Positions 1 through 7,017 of a stretch of 10,749 bases of DNA are shown piece by piece (positions within the stretch are counted from its first letter, which is position 1; every line of letters begins with the position of its first letter). Source of the stretch: Elusimicrobia bacterium RIFCSPLOWO2_01_FULL_59_12 (lineage in GTDB: Bacteria > Elusimicrobiota > Elusimicrobia > 2-01-FULL-59-12); assembly GCA_001800075.1 (NCBI GenBank), contig MGUR01000009.1:1-10749 (forward strand). The letters run 5' to 3'. Made by a program: the position numbers and the translations under genes. The notes below the pieces were generated by a model. It worked only from the letters and a program-made list of their open reading frames with translations, did not search any database and had not been told where the DNA came from.

Positions 1-279
1 GCCCAGCGCCGTGGCCGCGATCGTCAGCGCGATGCCGGCGCAGGCGCGGGAGATTTCTTCGACCACCAGCACCAATTCGAAACCGCCGCCGCCCAACCCG
101 CCGTACGCCTGGGGGATATAAACGCCGAAGAGATCCGCCTTGCGCAGCTCCTCGACGATCTCCCAGGGGTACTCCTCGGTTTCATCATAATGCTCGCGGA
201 CGGGCTTGATTTTCTTCTGGGCGATCTCGCGCGCCGTTTCTTGAATAGCGACTTGCTCTTCGGTTAATCCGTAGTCCAT
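1..279 (-). CDS. Acyl-CoA dehydrogenase, N-terminal part (cut by window edge)
   Basis: Flavoprotein of the acyl-CoA dehydrogenase family, which introduces the alpha-beta double bond into acyl-CoA thioesters and passes electrons to ETF. The 93 visible residues start MDYGLTEEQVAI and form the all-alpha N-terminal domain. Recognisable parts are the opening helix (LTEEQ...ETAREIA), the stretch LFGVYIPQAYGGLGG at about residues 56-70, and VVEEISRACAG at about 76-86, all typical of the family. The flavin-binding middle domain and the catalytic Glu are outside the window, so substrate class cannot be told. The ATG at 277-279 lies 14 nt after the rnc stop and is preceded by a GGGGGA Shine-Dalgarno-like run, so it is probably the operon's next gene. 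An FAD-dependent degradative enzyme beside a synthesis cluster is unusual. Family is sure; function in this operon is inference. Confidence 0.93.
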   Translation of the reverse strand, partial: MDYGLTEEQVAIQETAREIAQKKIKPVREHYDETEEYPWEIVEELRKADLFGVYIPQAYGGLGGGGFELVLVVEEISRACAGIALTIAATALG

Positions 280-293
280 AAATTTTTCCCCCG

Positions 294-1007
294 TTAGGCG
301 TCCTTGACTTTGCGCAGCGCGTCGCGCGCGGCGGCCTGCTCCGCTTCTTTCTTGCTCTTGCCGGCCCCTTCGCCTAGAAACTCGCCGCTCACTCCCACCT
401 CCACCTCGAACGTTTTCGCGTGATCGGGTCCGAAGCTGCGGCGCACGCGATAGTCGGGCGGCACCTTGTACTTCTTTTGCGCCCACTCCTGGAGGCGGCT
501 TTTATGATCGGATGAGACCAGCCGCTTGCGTTTGGACAGGAGCTTGTCGATAAATTTCTGCGTGGGCTCGAAGCCGGCCTCCAGATACATCGCCCCGAGC
601 ACCGCTTCCATCGCGTTGCCGACGATGGAGTTGCGGTCCCGGCCTCCCGCCTGGTGTTCGCCTTCGCTCAATTTTAAGAATTGTCCCAGGCCGATGTCCT
701 TGCCCCAAACCGTCAAACTCGGGCGGGAGACCAGCATCGACTTCAGTTGGGAGAGCTTCCCTTCATCCACATCCGGGTAGCGGTTGAACAAATAGTGCGC
801 GACCGCCGCGGACAGGACGCTGTCGCCCAGAAATTCCAATCGCTCGTTGAATGGAATGCGGCCGCCCATTTCCACCGCATAGGACTTGTGCGTGAGGGCC
901 TCCTCCAGCAAAGCGGCGTTCTTAAAACGGACGCCGAGGATACGCTCCAGTTTTTGCCGGGAGGGGTCGCGCGCCGAGGGTCGTGCGGCGGCTTCGCTAC
1001 GCGGCAT
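294..1007 (-). CDS. rnc: Ribonuclease III
   Basis: Double-strand-specific endoribonuclease that processes rRNA precursors and structured mRNAs; acts as a cytoplasmic dimer. The 237-residue protein has the RNase III domain first (about 17-160), with the signature NERLEFLGD at 54-62. E55, E58 and D62 match E. coli E38, E41 and D45, and E134 matches E117. A double-stranded RNA-binding domain follows (about 168-235), ending in the lysine-rich GKSKKEAEQAAA helix. The residue matching E. coli D114 is Asn131 (sequence GNAMEAVLGA), a metal-site substitution that I believe is natural in some lineages. I chose the ATG at 1005-1007 because it gives the normal family length and overlaps the fabF stop by 11 nt. 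An in-frame start at 1178 would add 57 residues without family character. Confidence 0.96.
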   Translation of the reverse strand: MPRSEAAARPSARDPSRQKLERILGVRFKNAALLEEALTHKSYAVEMGGRIPFNERLEFLGDSVLSAAVAHYLFNRYPDVDEGKLSQLKSMLVSRPSLTVWGKDIGLGQFLKLSEGEHQAGGRDRNSIVGNAMEAVLGAMYLEAGFEPTQKFIDKLLSKRKRLVSSDHKSRLQEWAQKKYKVPPDYRVRRSFGPDHAKTFEVEVGVSGEFLGEGAGKSKKEAEQAAARDALRKVKDA

Positions 1008-2238
1008 AGCGTTTGACCACCAAAACCGCGTTGTGACCGCCGAACCCCAGCGAATTGGAAAGCGCGCAGTCGATGTCCATGGGCCGGGCCTTGTTGGGGA
1101 CATAATCCAGATCGCATTCGGGGTCGGGCGTTTCGTAGTTGATTGTCGGGTGCGCCAGCTTGCTGTTGATGCAGTCAACCGTCGCGATCAATTCGACCAC
1201 GCCGGCGGCGCCGAGGAGATGGCCGGTCATCGATTTGGTCGCGGAGATCGCCAGTTTATCGGCGTGTTTCCCGAAAACGGCGCGAATGGCCTTGGTTTCC
1301 GTCTTGTCATTCAAGAGAGTGGAGGTGCCGTGGGCATTCACATACTGCACGGATTCCGGGGCGGCGTCCCCATCGGCCAGCGCCCGCTGCATCGCCTTGA
1401 TCGCGGAGGTGGCCTCGGGATTGGGCGTGGTGATGTGATAGGCATCATCCGTGGCGCCGTACCCAGCGAGCTCCGCGTAGATCTTTGCGCCGCGCGCCCG
1501 GGCGTGCTCCAGGCCCTCCAAGACGACGATCCCAGCGCCTTCGGCCATCACGAAGCCGTCGCGGTCCTTGTCGAACGGTCGGGAGGCCCGCTCCGGCTCG
1601 TCGTTGCGGCAGGAGAGCGTCCGGGCTGAACAAAAACCGGCAAAACCCAGGGGCGTGATCGCGGCCTCCGAACCGCCCGCCACGATGAGGTCGGCGTCGC
1701 CATAGCGCAAGAGACGAAGGGCATCGCCGATGGCGTTGTTCGAGGTCGCGCAGGCGCTGGACACCGCGTAATTCGGGCCCGTGAAGCCCCATTTGATCGC
1801 GATTTCGCCGGGAGCGATGTTGGAAATGAGTCGGGGAATCAGAAAGGGGCTGACGCGGTTCGCGCCGCGGCTTTTCAAGACGTCGTATTCTTCTTCGATC
1901 GTGGAGAGCCCGCCGATGCCGGAACCCACGATCACGCCCACCCGGTCCATATCCAGCTTCGCCGTGTCGAGCCCCGCATCTTTGACGGCCATATCTGCCG
2001 CCGCGCAGGCGAACTGCGTAAAGCGATCCATTCGACGGATGTTTTTCTTGTCGATGTAAAGCTCCGGCTGGAACCCTTTGACCTCGGCGTCGATCTTGCT
2101 GCTATAGGTACTGGCATCGAAAAACGTCAACCGGGCCACGCCCGAACGCCCATTTTTCAGGGCGTCCCAGTAGGCTTCGTTTCCAATGCCAATGGGCGAA
2201 ATGACACCCATGCCAGTAATAACAACGCGACGTTTCAT
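997..2238 (-). CDS. fabF: 3-oxoacyl-ACP synthase II (beta-ketoacyl-ACP synthase II)
   Basis: Condensing enzyme of type II fatty acid synthesis: it takes an acyl chain from acyl-ACP and condenses it with malonyl-ACP, extending the chain by two carbons with loss of CO2. It has the thiolase fold, about 413 residues, the usual FabF length. The Cys-His-His triad is visible (numbering from the ATG): Cys163 in SSACATS, His303 in NAHGTST and His340 in KSMTGHLLGAAG, with the supporting Lys at 335. The glycine-rich end SLGFGGHNA is also typical. The start taken is ATG at 2236-2238, giving MKRRVVITGMG. A TTG one codon upstream (2239-2241) is possible, because the nearest Shine-Dalgarno (AGGAAGG) is 12 nt from the ATG and 9 nt from the TTG. 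It follows acpP by 60 nt, the usual acpP-fabF pairing. Confidence 0.97.
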   Translation of the reverse strand: MKRRVVITGMGVISPIGIGNEAYWDALKNGRSGVARLTFFDASTYSSKIDAEVKGFQPELYIDKKNIRRMDRFTQFACAAADMAVKDAGLDTAKLDMDRVGVIVGSGIGGLSTIEEEYDVLKSRGANRVSPFLIPRLISNIAPGEIAIKWGFTGPNYAVSSACATSNNAIGDALRLLRYGDADLIVAGGSEAAITPLGFAGFCSARTLSCRNDEPERASRPFDKDRDGFVMAEGAGIVVLEGLEHARARGAKIYAELAGYGATDDAYHITTPNPEATSAIKAMQRALADGDAAPESVQYVNAHGTSTLLNDKTETKAIRAVFGKHADKLAISATKSMTGHLLGAAGVVELIATVDCINSKLAHPTINYETPDPECDLDYVPNKARPMDIDCALSNSLGFGGHNAVLVVKRYAA

Positions 2239-2250
2239 CAATTTGAGAGC

Positions 2251-2267
2251 CCTTCCTGGAGGGAAGG
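2251..2267 (-). promoter_or_regulatory. Small hairpin covering the fabF ribosome binding site
   Basis: In the acpP-fabF gap, six-base arms CCTTCC and GGAAGG are separated by five bases and would pair perfectly in the mRNA. The 3' arm on the transcribed strand is the purine run AGGAAGG, the only Shine-Dalgarno candidate for fabF. The pairing seen is direct; a role in lowering FabF translation relative to ACP, or in protecting the acpP 3' end, is inference. The gap has no T-run, so this is not a terminator. Confidence 0.4.
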
Positions 2268-2298
2268 AGACGGAAAAATGAGGAGAAGGGCGATTGGC

Positions 2299-2547
2299 CT
2301 ACTTCTTCATGTGGGCTTTGATATAATCGACCGCCTGGCCGACGGACTGGATCTTTTCAGCCTGGTCGTCGGGGATTTCAATATCAAACTCTTCTTCCAG
2401 AGCCATGACCAGCTCCACGGTGTCGAGCGAGTCCGCTCCCAGGTCGTTGACAAACGAGGCTTGCGTGGACACCTCGGAGGCGTCCACACCCAGCTGTTCA
2501 ACGATGATTTCTTTCACACGCGCTTCGACATCTTGCACTTGCGCCAT
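2299..2547 (-). CDS. acpP: Acyl carrier protein
   Basis: Small acidic carrier that holds growing acyl chains as thioesters on a 4'-phosphopantetheine arm and presents them to the Fab enzymes and to PlsX. It has 82 residues, the standard size, strongly acidic, as a four-helix bundle. Ser40 in GADSLDTVEL is the phosphopantetheine attachment site, at the start of helix II, followed by the recognition helix ELVMALEEEF. The ATG at 2545-2547 is preceded by a strong Shine-Dalgarno (AAGGAGGG, about 5 nt away), the best ribosome binding site of the operon. This fits the high ACP level cells need. It lies 21 nt after the fabG stop and 60 nt before fabF. Confidence 0.98.
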   Translation of the reverse strand: MAQVQDVEARVKEIIVEQLGVDASEVSTQASFVNDLGADSLDTVELVMALEEEFDIEIPDDQAEKIQSVGQAVDYIKAHMKK

Positions 2548-2568
2548 CTTTACCCTCCTTGGATCTGC

Positions 2569-3312
2569 TTAGATATACATCCCGCCATTGACGGATACCA
2601 CATGCCCCGTGATATACGATGAATCCTCGGTACAAAGGAACAAGACGACTTTCGCGACATCCTCGGCCTCTCCCAGCCTCGCCAGGGGGATCAGTTCCAG
2701 CAGCTTCTTTTTCTGATCCTCCGTGAGCGCGTCGGTCATGCGCGTCCGAATGAACCCCGGTGCCACGGCATTGACCAAGATGTTCCTCGAGGCAAACTCG
2801 CGCGCGCAGGTTTTGGTAAGGGCCACAACGCCGCCCTTGGAGGCGGCGTAGTTGGCTTGGCCTGCGTTGCCCATGAGCCCGACCACGGAAGCGACATTCA
2901 CAATCCGCCCTTGGCGCTGCTTCATCATGGGCCGGACCACCGCCTTGGTGCAGTTAAAGACGCCCTTCAAATTCACCGCCAGGACGGCGTCCCACTCTTC
3001 GTCGCTCATGCGCATCAACAAATTATCTTTTGTGATCCCGGCGTTGTTGATGAGTATATCAATTCTTCCAAACTTGTCAAGCGCGTCTCCGACGAGCTTT
3101 TCACACTCTGTGAACTGCACCACATTGGCCTGGACCCCCCAGGTTTTGATCCCTTTTTGCTGTGCGATTTCCGCGGCTGTGGCTTGCACCTTGGCCGCAT
3201 CCACATCCGTTAAAATGAGGTGGGCTCCCTCCCCCGCAAGGCGAAGCGCCACCGCTTTGCCAATTCCCTGAGCGCCCCCCGTGATCCACGCCACCTGGTC
3301 TTTCAATTTCAT
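2569..3312 (-). CDS. fabG: 3-oxoacyl-ACP reductase
   Basis: Short-chain dehydrogenase that reduces 3-oxoacyl-ACP to (3R)-hydroxyacyl-ACP after each condensation; normally a cytoplasmic tetramer. The 247 residues are a single Rossmann fold: TGGAQGIG at 11-18 binds the dinucleotide, NNAG at 89-92, and Ser142, Tyr155 and Lys159 (YAASK) form the catalytic set. The end GHVVSVNGGMYI is typical FabG. Most FabG enzymes use NADPH and have TGASRGIG. Here the basic residue of that loop is replaced by Gln, and Asp36 ends the second strand (LILTD), which in this superfamily usually means NADH. The start overlaps the fabD stop as ATGA. Position between fabD and acpP supports FabG over other reductases of the superfamily. 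Confidence 0.95.
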   Translation of the reverse strand: MKLKDQVAWITGGAQGIGKAVALRLAGEGAHLILTDVDAAKVQATAAEIAQQKGIKTWGVQANVVQFTECEKLVGDALDKFGRIDILINNAGITKDNLLMRMSDEEWDAVLAVNLKGVFNCTKAVVRPMMKQRQGRIVNVASVVGLMGNAGQANYAASKGGVVALTKTCAREFASRNILVNAVAPGFIRTRMTDALTEDQKKKLLELIPLARLGEAEDVAKVVLFLCTEDSSYITGHVVSVNGGMYI

Positions 3313-4265
3313 GATTCGTTACCCCCTCCGGAAGCGCTCAAGGCGCTCCCGACTTCCTTGATGGCCTCATAGGTGTCTGTCGCATACACGGTCAACTGCC
3401 GGTCGATCCGCCTCAGCAGGCCAGCCAGAACCCGGCCAGCGCCGCACTCCACAAAAAGGTCCATTCCCGAGGACTTTAATGCCTGCATGGACTCCACCCA
3501 GAGCACCGGGTGGTCCAGCTGGAGTTCTAATTGTTCACGGATTTCCTCAGGTTGCTGATGGAGCCGTCCGTCCGCGTTCATCGCCAGCGGTATGGACGCC
3601 TTTTTAAAAACGGCCTTCTCCAGATAGTCGCGCATCCCCCGGGCGGCATCGGCCATCAATGGAGAATGGAAGGCGCCGGAGACATTCAGCGGAAGGACCC
3701 GCTTGGCTCCGCGTTCCGCGGCCAGCCTGCCCGCCTCGTCCAGGGCCGAACTTTCCCCCGCGATAACAATCTGTTCCGGGCTGTTAAAATTGACGGCCGC
3801 GCAGATCCCTTTGCTTCCCGCATCCGCGCAAATCGCTTTGACCTTCTCGGCGTCAAGTCCCAGGATCGCCATCATGCTGCCGGGACGCGCCCGGCCGGCT
3901 TCGCGCATAAGACGCGCCCGTTCCTTCACAAAAACCAGACCGTCCGCGAAGGAAAAGACGTCCGCGGCCGCCAGCGCGGCATACTCGCCTATGCTGTGCC
4001 CCGCGACGGCGTCGGGACGCATCCCTTGAGACTGCAGGGCCATGAACGTAGCGAAACCTATCGTGTAAAGCGCCGGCTGGGCAACGTCCGTCTGCTTGAG
4101 TCGTTCCTCGGGACCCTCGCGGCAGACCTGAAGGAGATCCCACCCCAACACCTCACGCGCCTGCTCAAACAGCGCGCGAACCTGGGGGAAATGTTCCACC
4201 AGCGATGTGCCCATCCCCGCGGATTGTGAACCCTGGCCCGGAAAAAGAAACGCTATCTTACTCAT
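3309..4265 (-). CDS. fabD: Malonyl-CoA:ACP transacylase
   Basis: Moves the malonyl group from malonyl-CoA to ACP, making the two-carbon donor used by FabH and FabF. The 318 residues match the usual 310 or so. Visible motifs are FPGQGSQ at 8-14 (oxyanion-hole Gln11), GHSIGEYAALAA at 89-100 with nucleophile Ser91, Arg116 in KERARLM, which holds the malonyl carboxylate, and catalytic His200 in GAFHSPLM. The small ferredoxin-like subdomain lies around 130-195. The ATG at 4263-4265 shares one base with the fabH stop (TAATG), and the gene's own stop overlaps fabG as ATGA, so translation is likely coupled on both sides. All key residues are intact. Confidence 0.97.
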   Translation of the reverse strand: MSKIAFLFPGQGSQSAGMGTSLVEHFPQVRALFEQAREVLGWDLLQVCREGPEERLKQTDVAQPALYTIGFATFMALQSQGMRPDAVAGHSIGEYAALAAADVFSFADGLVFVKERARLMREAGRARPGSMMAILGLDAEKVKAICADAGSKGICAAVNFNSPEQIVIAGESSALDEAGRLAAERGAKRVLPLNVSGAFHSPLMADAARGMRDYLEKAVFKKASIPLAMNADGRLHQQPEEIREQLELQLDHPVLWVESMQALKSSGMDLFVECGAGRVLAGLLRRIDRQLTVYATDTYEAIKEVGSALSASGGGNES

Positions 4266-5266
4266 TAGAATTGGATGACCGCCGCACCCCAGGTGAGGCC
4301 TGCGCCAAACGCGACCAGCGCCACCAGATCGCCCTCGCGCACGCGGCCTTCCCGACGCGCCTCGTCCAGCGCCACGATGGTGGTCGCTGCCGACATGTTT
4401 CCATACTTCTGAAGATTCACGAATATGCGCTCGCGAGGGACGTGCACACGCTTGGCGATCGCTTCGATAATCCGGAGGTTCGCCTGATGCGGGATCAACA
4501 GCGCCAGGTCGGTATCTTTTTTATGGGCCAGGCGCAGCGCTTCATGGATAGCGCTGATCATTTTATGAACCGCCAGCTTGAACACTTCTTTACCTTCCAT
4601 ATGGATGGTGTTCAGCTTCTTCGCGACCACCTCGGCCGTGGCCGGCGCGCGCGAGCCGCCGCCCGGGACCCACAGAATATCGGTATGGGTCGCATCCGAA
4701 CGGACATAGGTCGATAAAACCCCTTTTGACCCTGGCCTCCGCTGCAGGACCGCCGCCCCCGCGCCATCCCCGAAAAGCACGCAGGTCGAGCGATCCTCCC
4801 AATTGGTGATCATCGACAACTTCTCAGCCCCGATCAAAAGCGCGGTTTTATAGGGGCCCTCCTCGAGCATCCGCCGGGCCGCATCCAGCGCGAAAAGAAA
4901 CCCGCTGCAGGCCGCGGACAGATCGAAACTGACGGCTTCCTTGATGCCAAGCGCTTTCTGGACAAAACAGGCGGTGGACGGGAAAAACATGTCCGGCGTC
5001 GCGGTGGCGACAATGATCAAATCGACGGCTTCCGCGGAGAGCTTCGCGTCCTGAAGCGCCTTGTGCGCCGCCTTCACGGCCAGATCGGAGGTGGCCTGAT
5101 GTTTGTCTGCGACCCGCCGCTCCTTGATGCCGGTGCGCGTGGTGATCCAGGCGTCAGTGGTGTCTACCAGTTTTTCCAGATCGTAATTCGTCAACACGCG
5201 GTCCGGTAGGTAGGTGCCTGTGCCGATCACCTGGACGTGAGCTTTGGCGTGGGAAGGGGAGCGCAT
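4265..5266 (-). CDS. fabH: 3-oxoacyl-ACP synthase III (beta-ketoacyl-ACP synthase III)
   Basis: Starts fatty acid synthesis by condensing an acyl-CoA primer (acetyl-CoA or a branched one) with malonyl-ACP. The 333 residues have the KAS III form of the thiolase fold. The Cys-His-Asn triad is visible: Cys120 in LSAACSGFLFAL, His260 in LIPHQANLRII and Asn290 in KYGNMSAAT. The N-terminal stretch VIGTGTYLPDRVLTN and DAWITTRTGIKERR (the CoA-binding Trp40 and Arg region) are classic. The primer preference cannot be read from the sequence. The ATG at 5264-5266 shares one base with the plsX stop (TAATG); the other end has the same one-base overlap with fabD. The first ten residues precede the usual family start and carry no visible motif. 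Confidence 0.97.
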   Translation of the reverse strand: MRSPSHAKAHVQVIGTGTYLPDRVLTNYDLEKLVDTTDAWITTRTGIKERRVADKHQATSDLAVKAAHKALQDAKLSAEAVDLIIVATATPDMFFPSTACFVQKALGIKEAVSFDLSAACSGFLFALDAARRMLEEGPYKTALLIGAEKLSMITNWEDRSTCVLFGDGAGAAVLQRRPGSKGVLSTYVRSDATHTDILWVPGGGSRAPATAEVVAKKLNTIHMEGKEVFKLAVHKMISAIHEALRLAHKKDTDLALLIPHQANLRIIEAIAKRVHVPRERIFVNLQKYGNMSAATTIVALDEARREGRVREGDLVALVAFGAGLTWGAAVIQF

Positions 5267-6336
5267 TACGCTTCGCTGAAGGCGAGGGGTTCGGGTTTAT
5301 TCGCGGGGAAATCGGAAGACGGGCCTGCCTCGGAATTGCCAACGGGGTGCAGCCGGTGAAGTTCCTGGCGGATCTGCTGGTTGGTGCCCTTTTGCACCAG
5401 CTCGCCCGCGACGCGGATCGCATTAAAGATCGCTTTGGGGGTGGATTTCCCGTGGCACACAATGCAGACGCCGTTGACGCCCAGGAGCGGCGCTCCGCCG
5501 TATTCGGAGTAATCGATTTTCTTGTGCACGTCGCGAAGCGCGCCGCGCAGAAGCAAACCGCCCAGTTTGGCCAACGGATGCGCCTGCACTTGTTCGCGAA
5601 TCAGGCTGACCACCGCTTCCGCCATCCCCTCGCCAAATTTCAAGACGACGTTTCCGACGAACCCGTCACACACCACGACATCCGCCAGGCCTTTGGGAAT
5701 GTCGCGTCCTTCCACGTTTCCGATAAAATTCGGCAGATGCTGGGCGAACAGCTCGGAGGAGGCAAGGGTCAATTCATTCCCTTTGCTGGGTTCTTCCCCG
5801 ATGGACAGGAGCCCCACCCTTGGATTGGGACGGTTGAAAATATGTTTGGCGAATTGACTGCCCATGATCGCGAACTGCAGGAGATGCTTTGGCTTGCAAT
5901 CGACATTTGCGCCCACGTCCGTAACGACGCAGAAGCCTTTGAGGGTCGGCATGATGGACGTGATCGCCGGGCGCAGAACCCCCGGCAAACGGCGCATATG
6001 CCAAAGGGCCGCCGCCATGGTCGCTCCCGAGTTGCCCGCGGAAACGATCGCATCGGCCTGCCCTAAGGCCACCAGGCTGGCCGCCGTCATGATGGAGGAA
6101 TGAGGCTTTTGCCGGCAGCCTTGTGCGGGACTCTCGTGCATTCCTACGAGCCCCTCGCTGGGTTCCACACGCACGCGGGCTCCGGCGTGATGGGGGCGGC
6201 TCAACTCCGCTTCGACAACCGCCTTGTCTCCGACCAGAATGATTTCATGATGGAGCTCCCTGATCGCCCGGATGGCCCCTTCGACGATCGCACCCGGGGC
6301 GTAGTCACCCCCCATCGCATCGACAGCGATTCGCAT
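5266..6336 (-). CDS. plsX: Phosphate acyltransferase PlsX
   Basis: Converts acyl-ACP and phosphate to acyl-phosphate, the acyl donor for PlsY in making lysophosphatidic acid, so it links the fatty acid cluster to phospholipid synthesis. It is a peripheral membrane protein. The 356 residues include the opening MRIAVDAMGGDYAP, GNSGATMAAA at 101-110, SIGEEPSKGNE at about 178-188 and VVCDGFVGNVVLK at 221-233, all family hallmarks. After about residue 330 there is a polar, proline-rich tail that looks unstructured and slightly lengthens the protein. The ATG at 6334-6336 shares one base with the rpmF stop (TGATG). The rpmF-plsX-fabH order is widely conserved. Confidence 0.97.
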   Translation of the reverse strand: MRIAVDAMGGDYAPGAIVEGAIRAIRELHHEIILVGDKAVVEAELSRPHHAGARVRVEPSEGLVGMHESPAQGCRQKPHSSIMTAASLVALGQADAIVSAGNSGATMAAALWHMRRLPGVLRPAITSIMPTLKGFCVVTDVGANVDCKPKHLLQFAIMGSQFAKHIFNRPNPRVGLLSIGEEPSKGNELTLASSELFAQHLPNFIGNVEGRDIPKGLADVVVCDGFVGNVVLKFGEGMAEAVVSLIREQVQAHPLAKLGGLLLRGALRDVHKKIDYSEYGGAPLLGVNGVCIVCHGKSTPKAIFNAIRVAGELVQKGTNQQIRQELHRLHPVGNSEAGPSSDFPANKPEPLAFSEA

Positions 6337-6551
6337 CAGCGCGAAGACCCCTCGTCGCCTTTGCCCTTTTTCGCTTCGATCGCCACGACGAGTTGTCCGT
6401 TATAAAAACCGCAGCCCGGACAAACCCGGTGAGGGATGTGCAGCGTCCCGCACTGCAGGCACTTGGAAAACCCCGGGAGCGTCAGGCGTTTCCAGTGGGC
6501 CCGCCGCTTATCGCGACGGGACGCTGTGTGATGTTTTTTTGGATTTGCCAT
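6336..6551 (-). CDS. rpmF: 50S ribosomal protein L32, zinc-ribbon form
   Basis: Small protein of the large ribosomal subunit. The 71 residues open with MANPKKHHTASRRDKRRAHW, the basic L32 start, and carry a four-cysteine zinc ribbon: Cys31 and Cys34 (CLQC) with Cys44 and Cys47 (CPGC). This is therefore the zinc-binding form, not the cysteine-free paralogue some bacteria keep for zinc shortage. The tail (KKGKGDEGSSR) is longer than in many L32 proteins. The start lies inside the end of ndk, a 44-nt overlap in another frame, with an AAAGGAAA Shine-Dalgarno about 6 nt upstream. Many bacteria have yceD directly before rpmF; here ndk is there instead. Confidence 0.96.
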   Translation of the reverse strand: MANPKKHHTASRRDKRRAHWKRLTLPGFSKCLQCGTLHIPHRVCPGCGFYNGQLVVAIEAKKGKGDEGSSR

Positions 6552-7017
6552 GCTCGTTTCCTTTCAATTCTGCCGATTGCCAATCAGCGGACGCGTAGGC
6601 AAACAGCTCGTCGGGCTTGAAGAAGAACGCGATCTCGCGCTCCGCCGATGCAGCCGAATCAGACCCGTGAATAAGATTGTGCCGGTTATCGATTCCGTGC
6701 TGTCGCCGGAGCGTGCCGGCCGGCGCCTCCGGGGAATTGGTCGATCCCATCAGCGCGCGCGCCTTTTGGATCGACCCCGGCCCTTCCCAAACCGCCGCGA
6801 CAATCGGCGCAGACACCATAAAATGGATCAGGGGATCATAGAAGGGTTTCCCTTTGTGCTGGGCATAAAGCCGTTCGGCGCCCGCCCGGGATAACCGCGC
6901 CATCTTCAGGCCGGACAGCCGCAGGCCCGCCTTCTCAAATCGCTCGAGCACCGTCCCCGTCAGCCCCTTGCAGACGCCATCCGGCTTGACCAGAATACAG
7001 GTGCGCTCAACGGCCAT
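6508..7017 (-). CDS. ndk: Nucleoside diphosphate kinase with C-terminal extension
   Basis: Moves the terminal phosphate between nucleoside triphosphates and diphosphates through a phosphohistidine, balancing NTP and dNTP pools. Key residues are visible: Lys11 in LVKPDGV, Tyr51, Phe59, Arg87, Thr93, Arg104, Asn114 and the phosphorylated His117 in NLIHGSDS, followed by Glu128 (EREIAFFF). Bacterial NDKs are usually about 135-150 residues. This one has 169; the part after about 145 is a polar, basic tail ending KSKKTSHSVPSR, encoded largely over the first 44 nt of rpmF. The tail may have arisen by loss of an earlier stop. The ATG at 7015-7017 overlaps the icd stop by 11 nt. Family is certain; whether the tail has a role is unknown. 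Confidence 0.96.
   Translation of the reverse strand: MAVERTCILVKPDGVCKGLTGTVLERFEKAGLRLSGLKMARLSRAGAERLYAQHKGKPFYDPLIHFMVSAPIVAAVWEGPGSIQKARALMGSTNSPEAPAGTLRRQHGIDNRHNLIHGSDSAASAEREIAFFFKPDELFAYASADWQSAELKGNEHGKSKKTSHSVPSR

Noticed and set aside
1008..1178. A longer RNase III start at 1178 adding 57 residues
   Set aside because: The extra residues lie wholly within fabF in another frame and show no RNase III character; ATG 1007 gives the usual family length and a typical short overlap with fabF.
886..1629. Long plus-strand open frame opposite fabF and rnc
   Set aside because: It is antisense to two certain genes, has no recognisable domain, and long antisense open frames are expected in GC-rich coding DNA.
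3531..4229. Long plus-strand open frame opposite fabD
   Set aside because: It lies entirely antisense to an intact fabD with all catalytic residues, and its translation has no family character.
5347..6066. Long plus-strand open frame opposite plsX
   Set aside because: A shadow of plsX codon usage; no ribosome binding site or domain is evident.
6530..6545. A7 run in the ndk/rpmF overlap as a programmed frameshift making an NDK-L32 fusion
   Set aside because: The run does not form a canonical -1 slippery heptamer in the ndk frame, the frame change needed is +1, and rpmF has its own ATG and Shine-Dalgarno, so separate proteins are the simpler reading.
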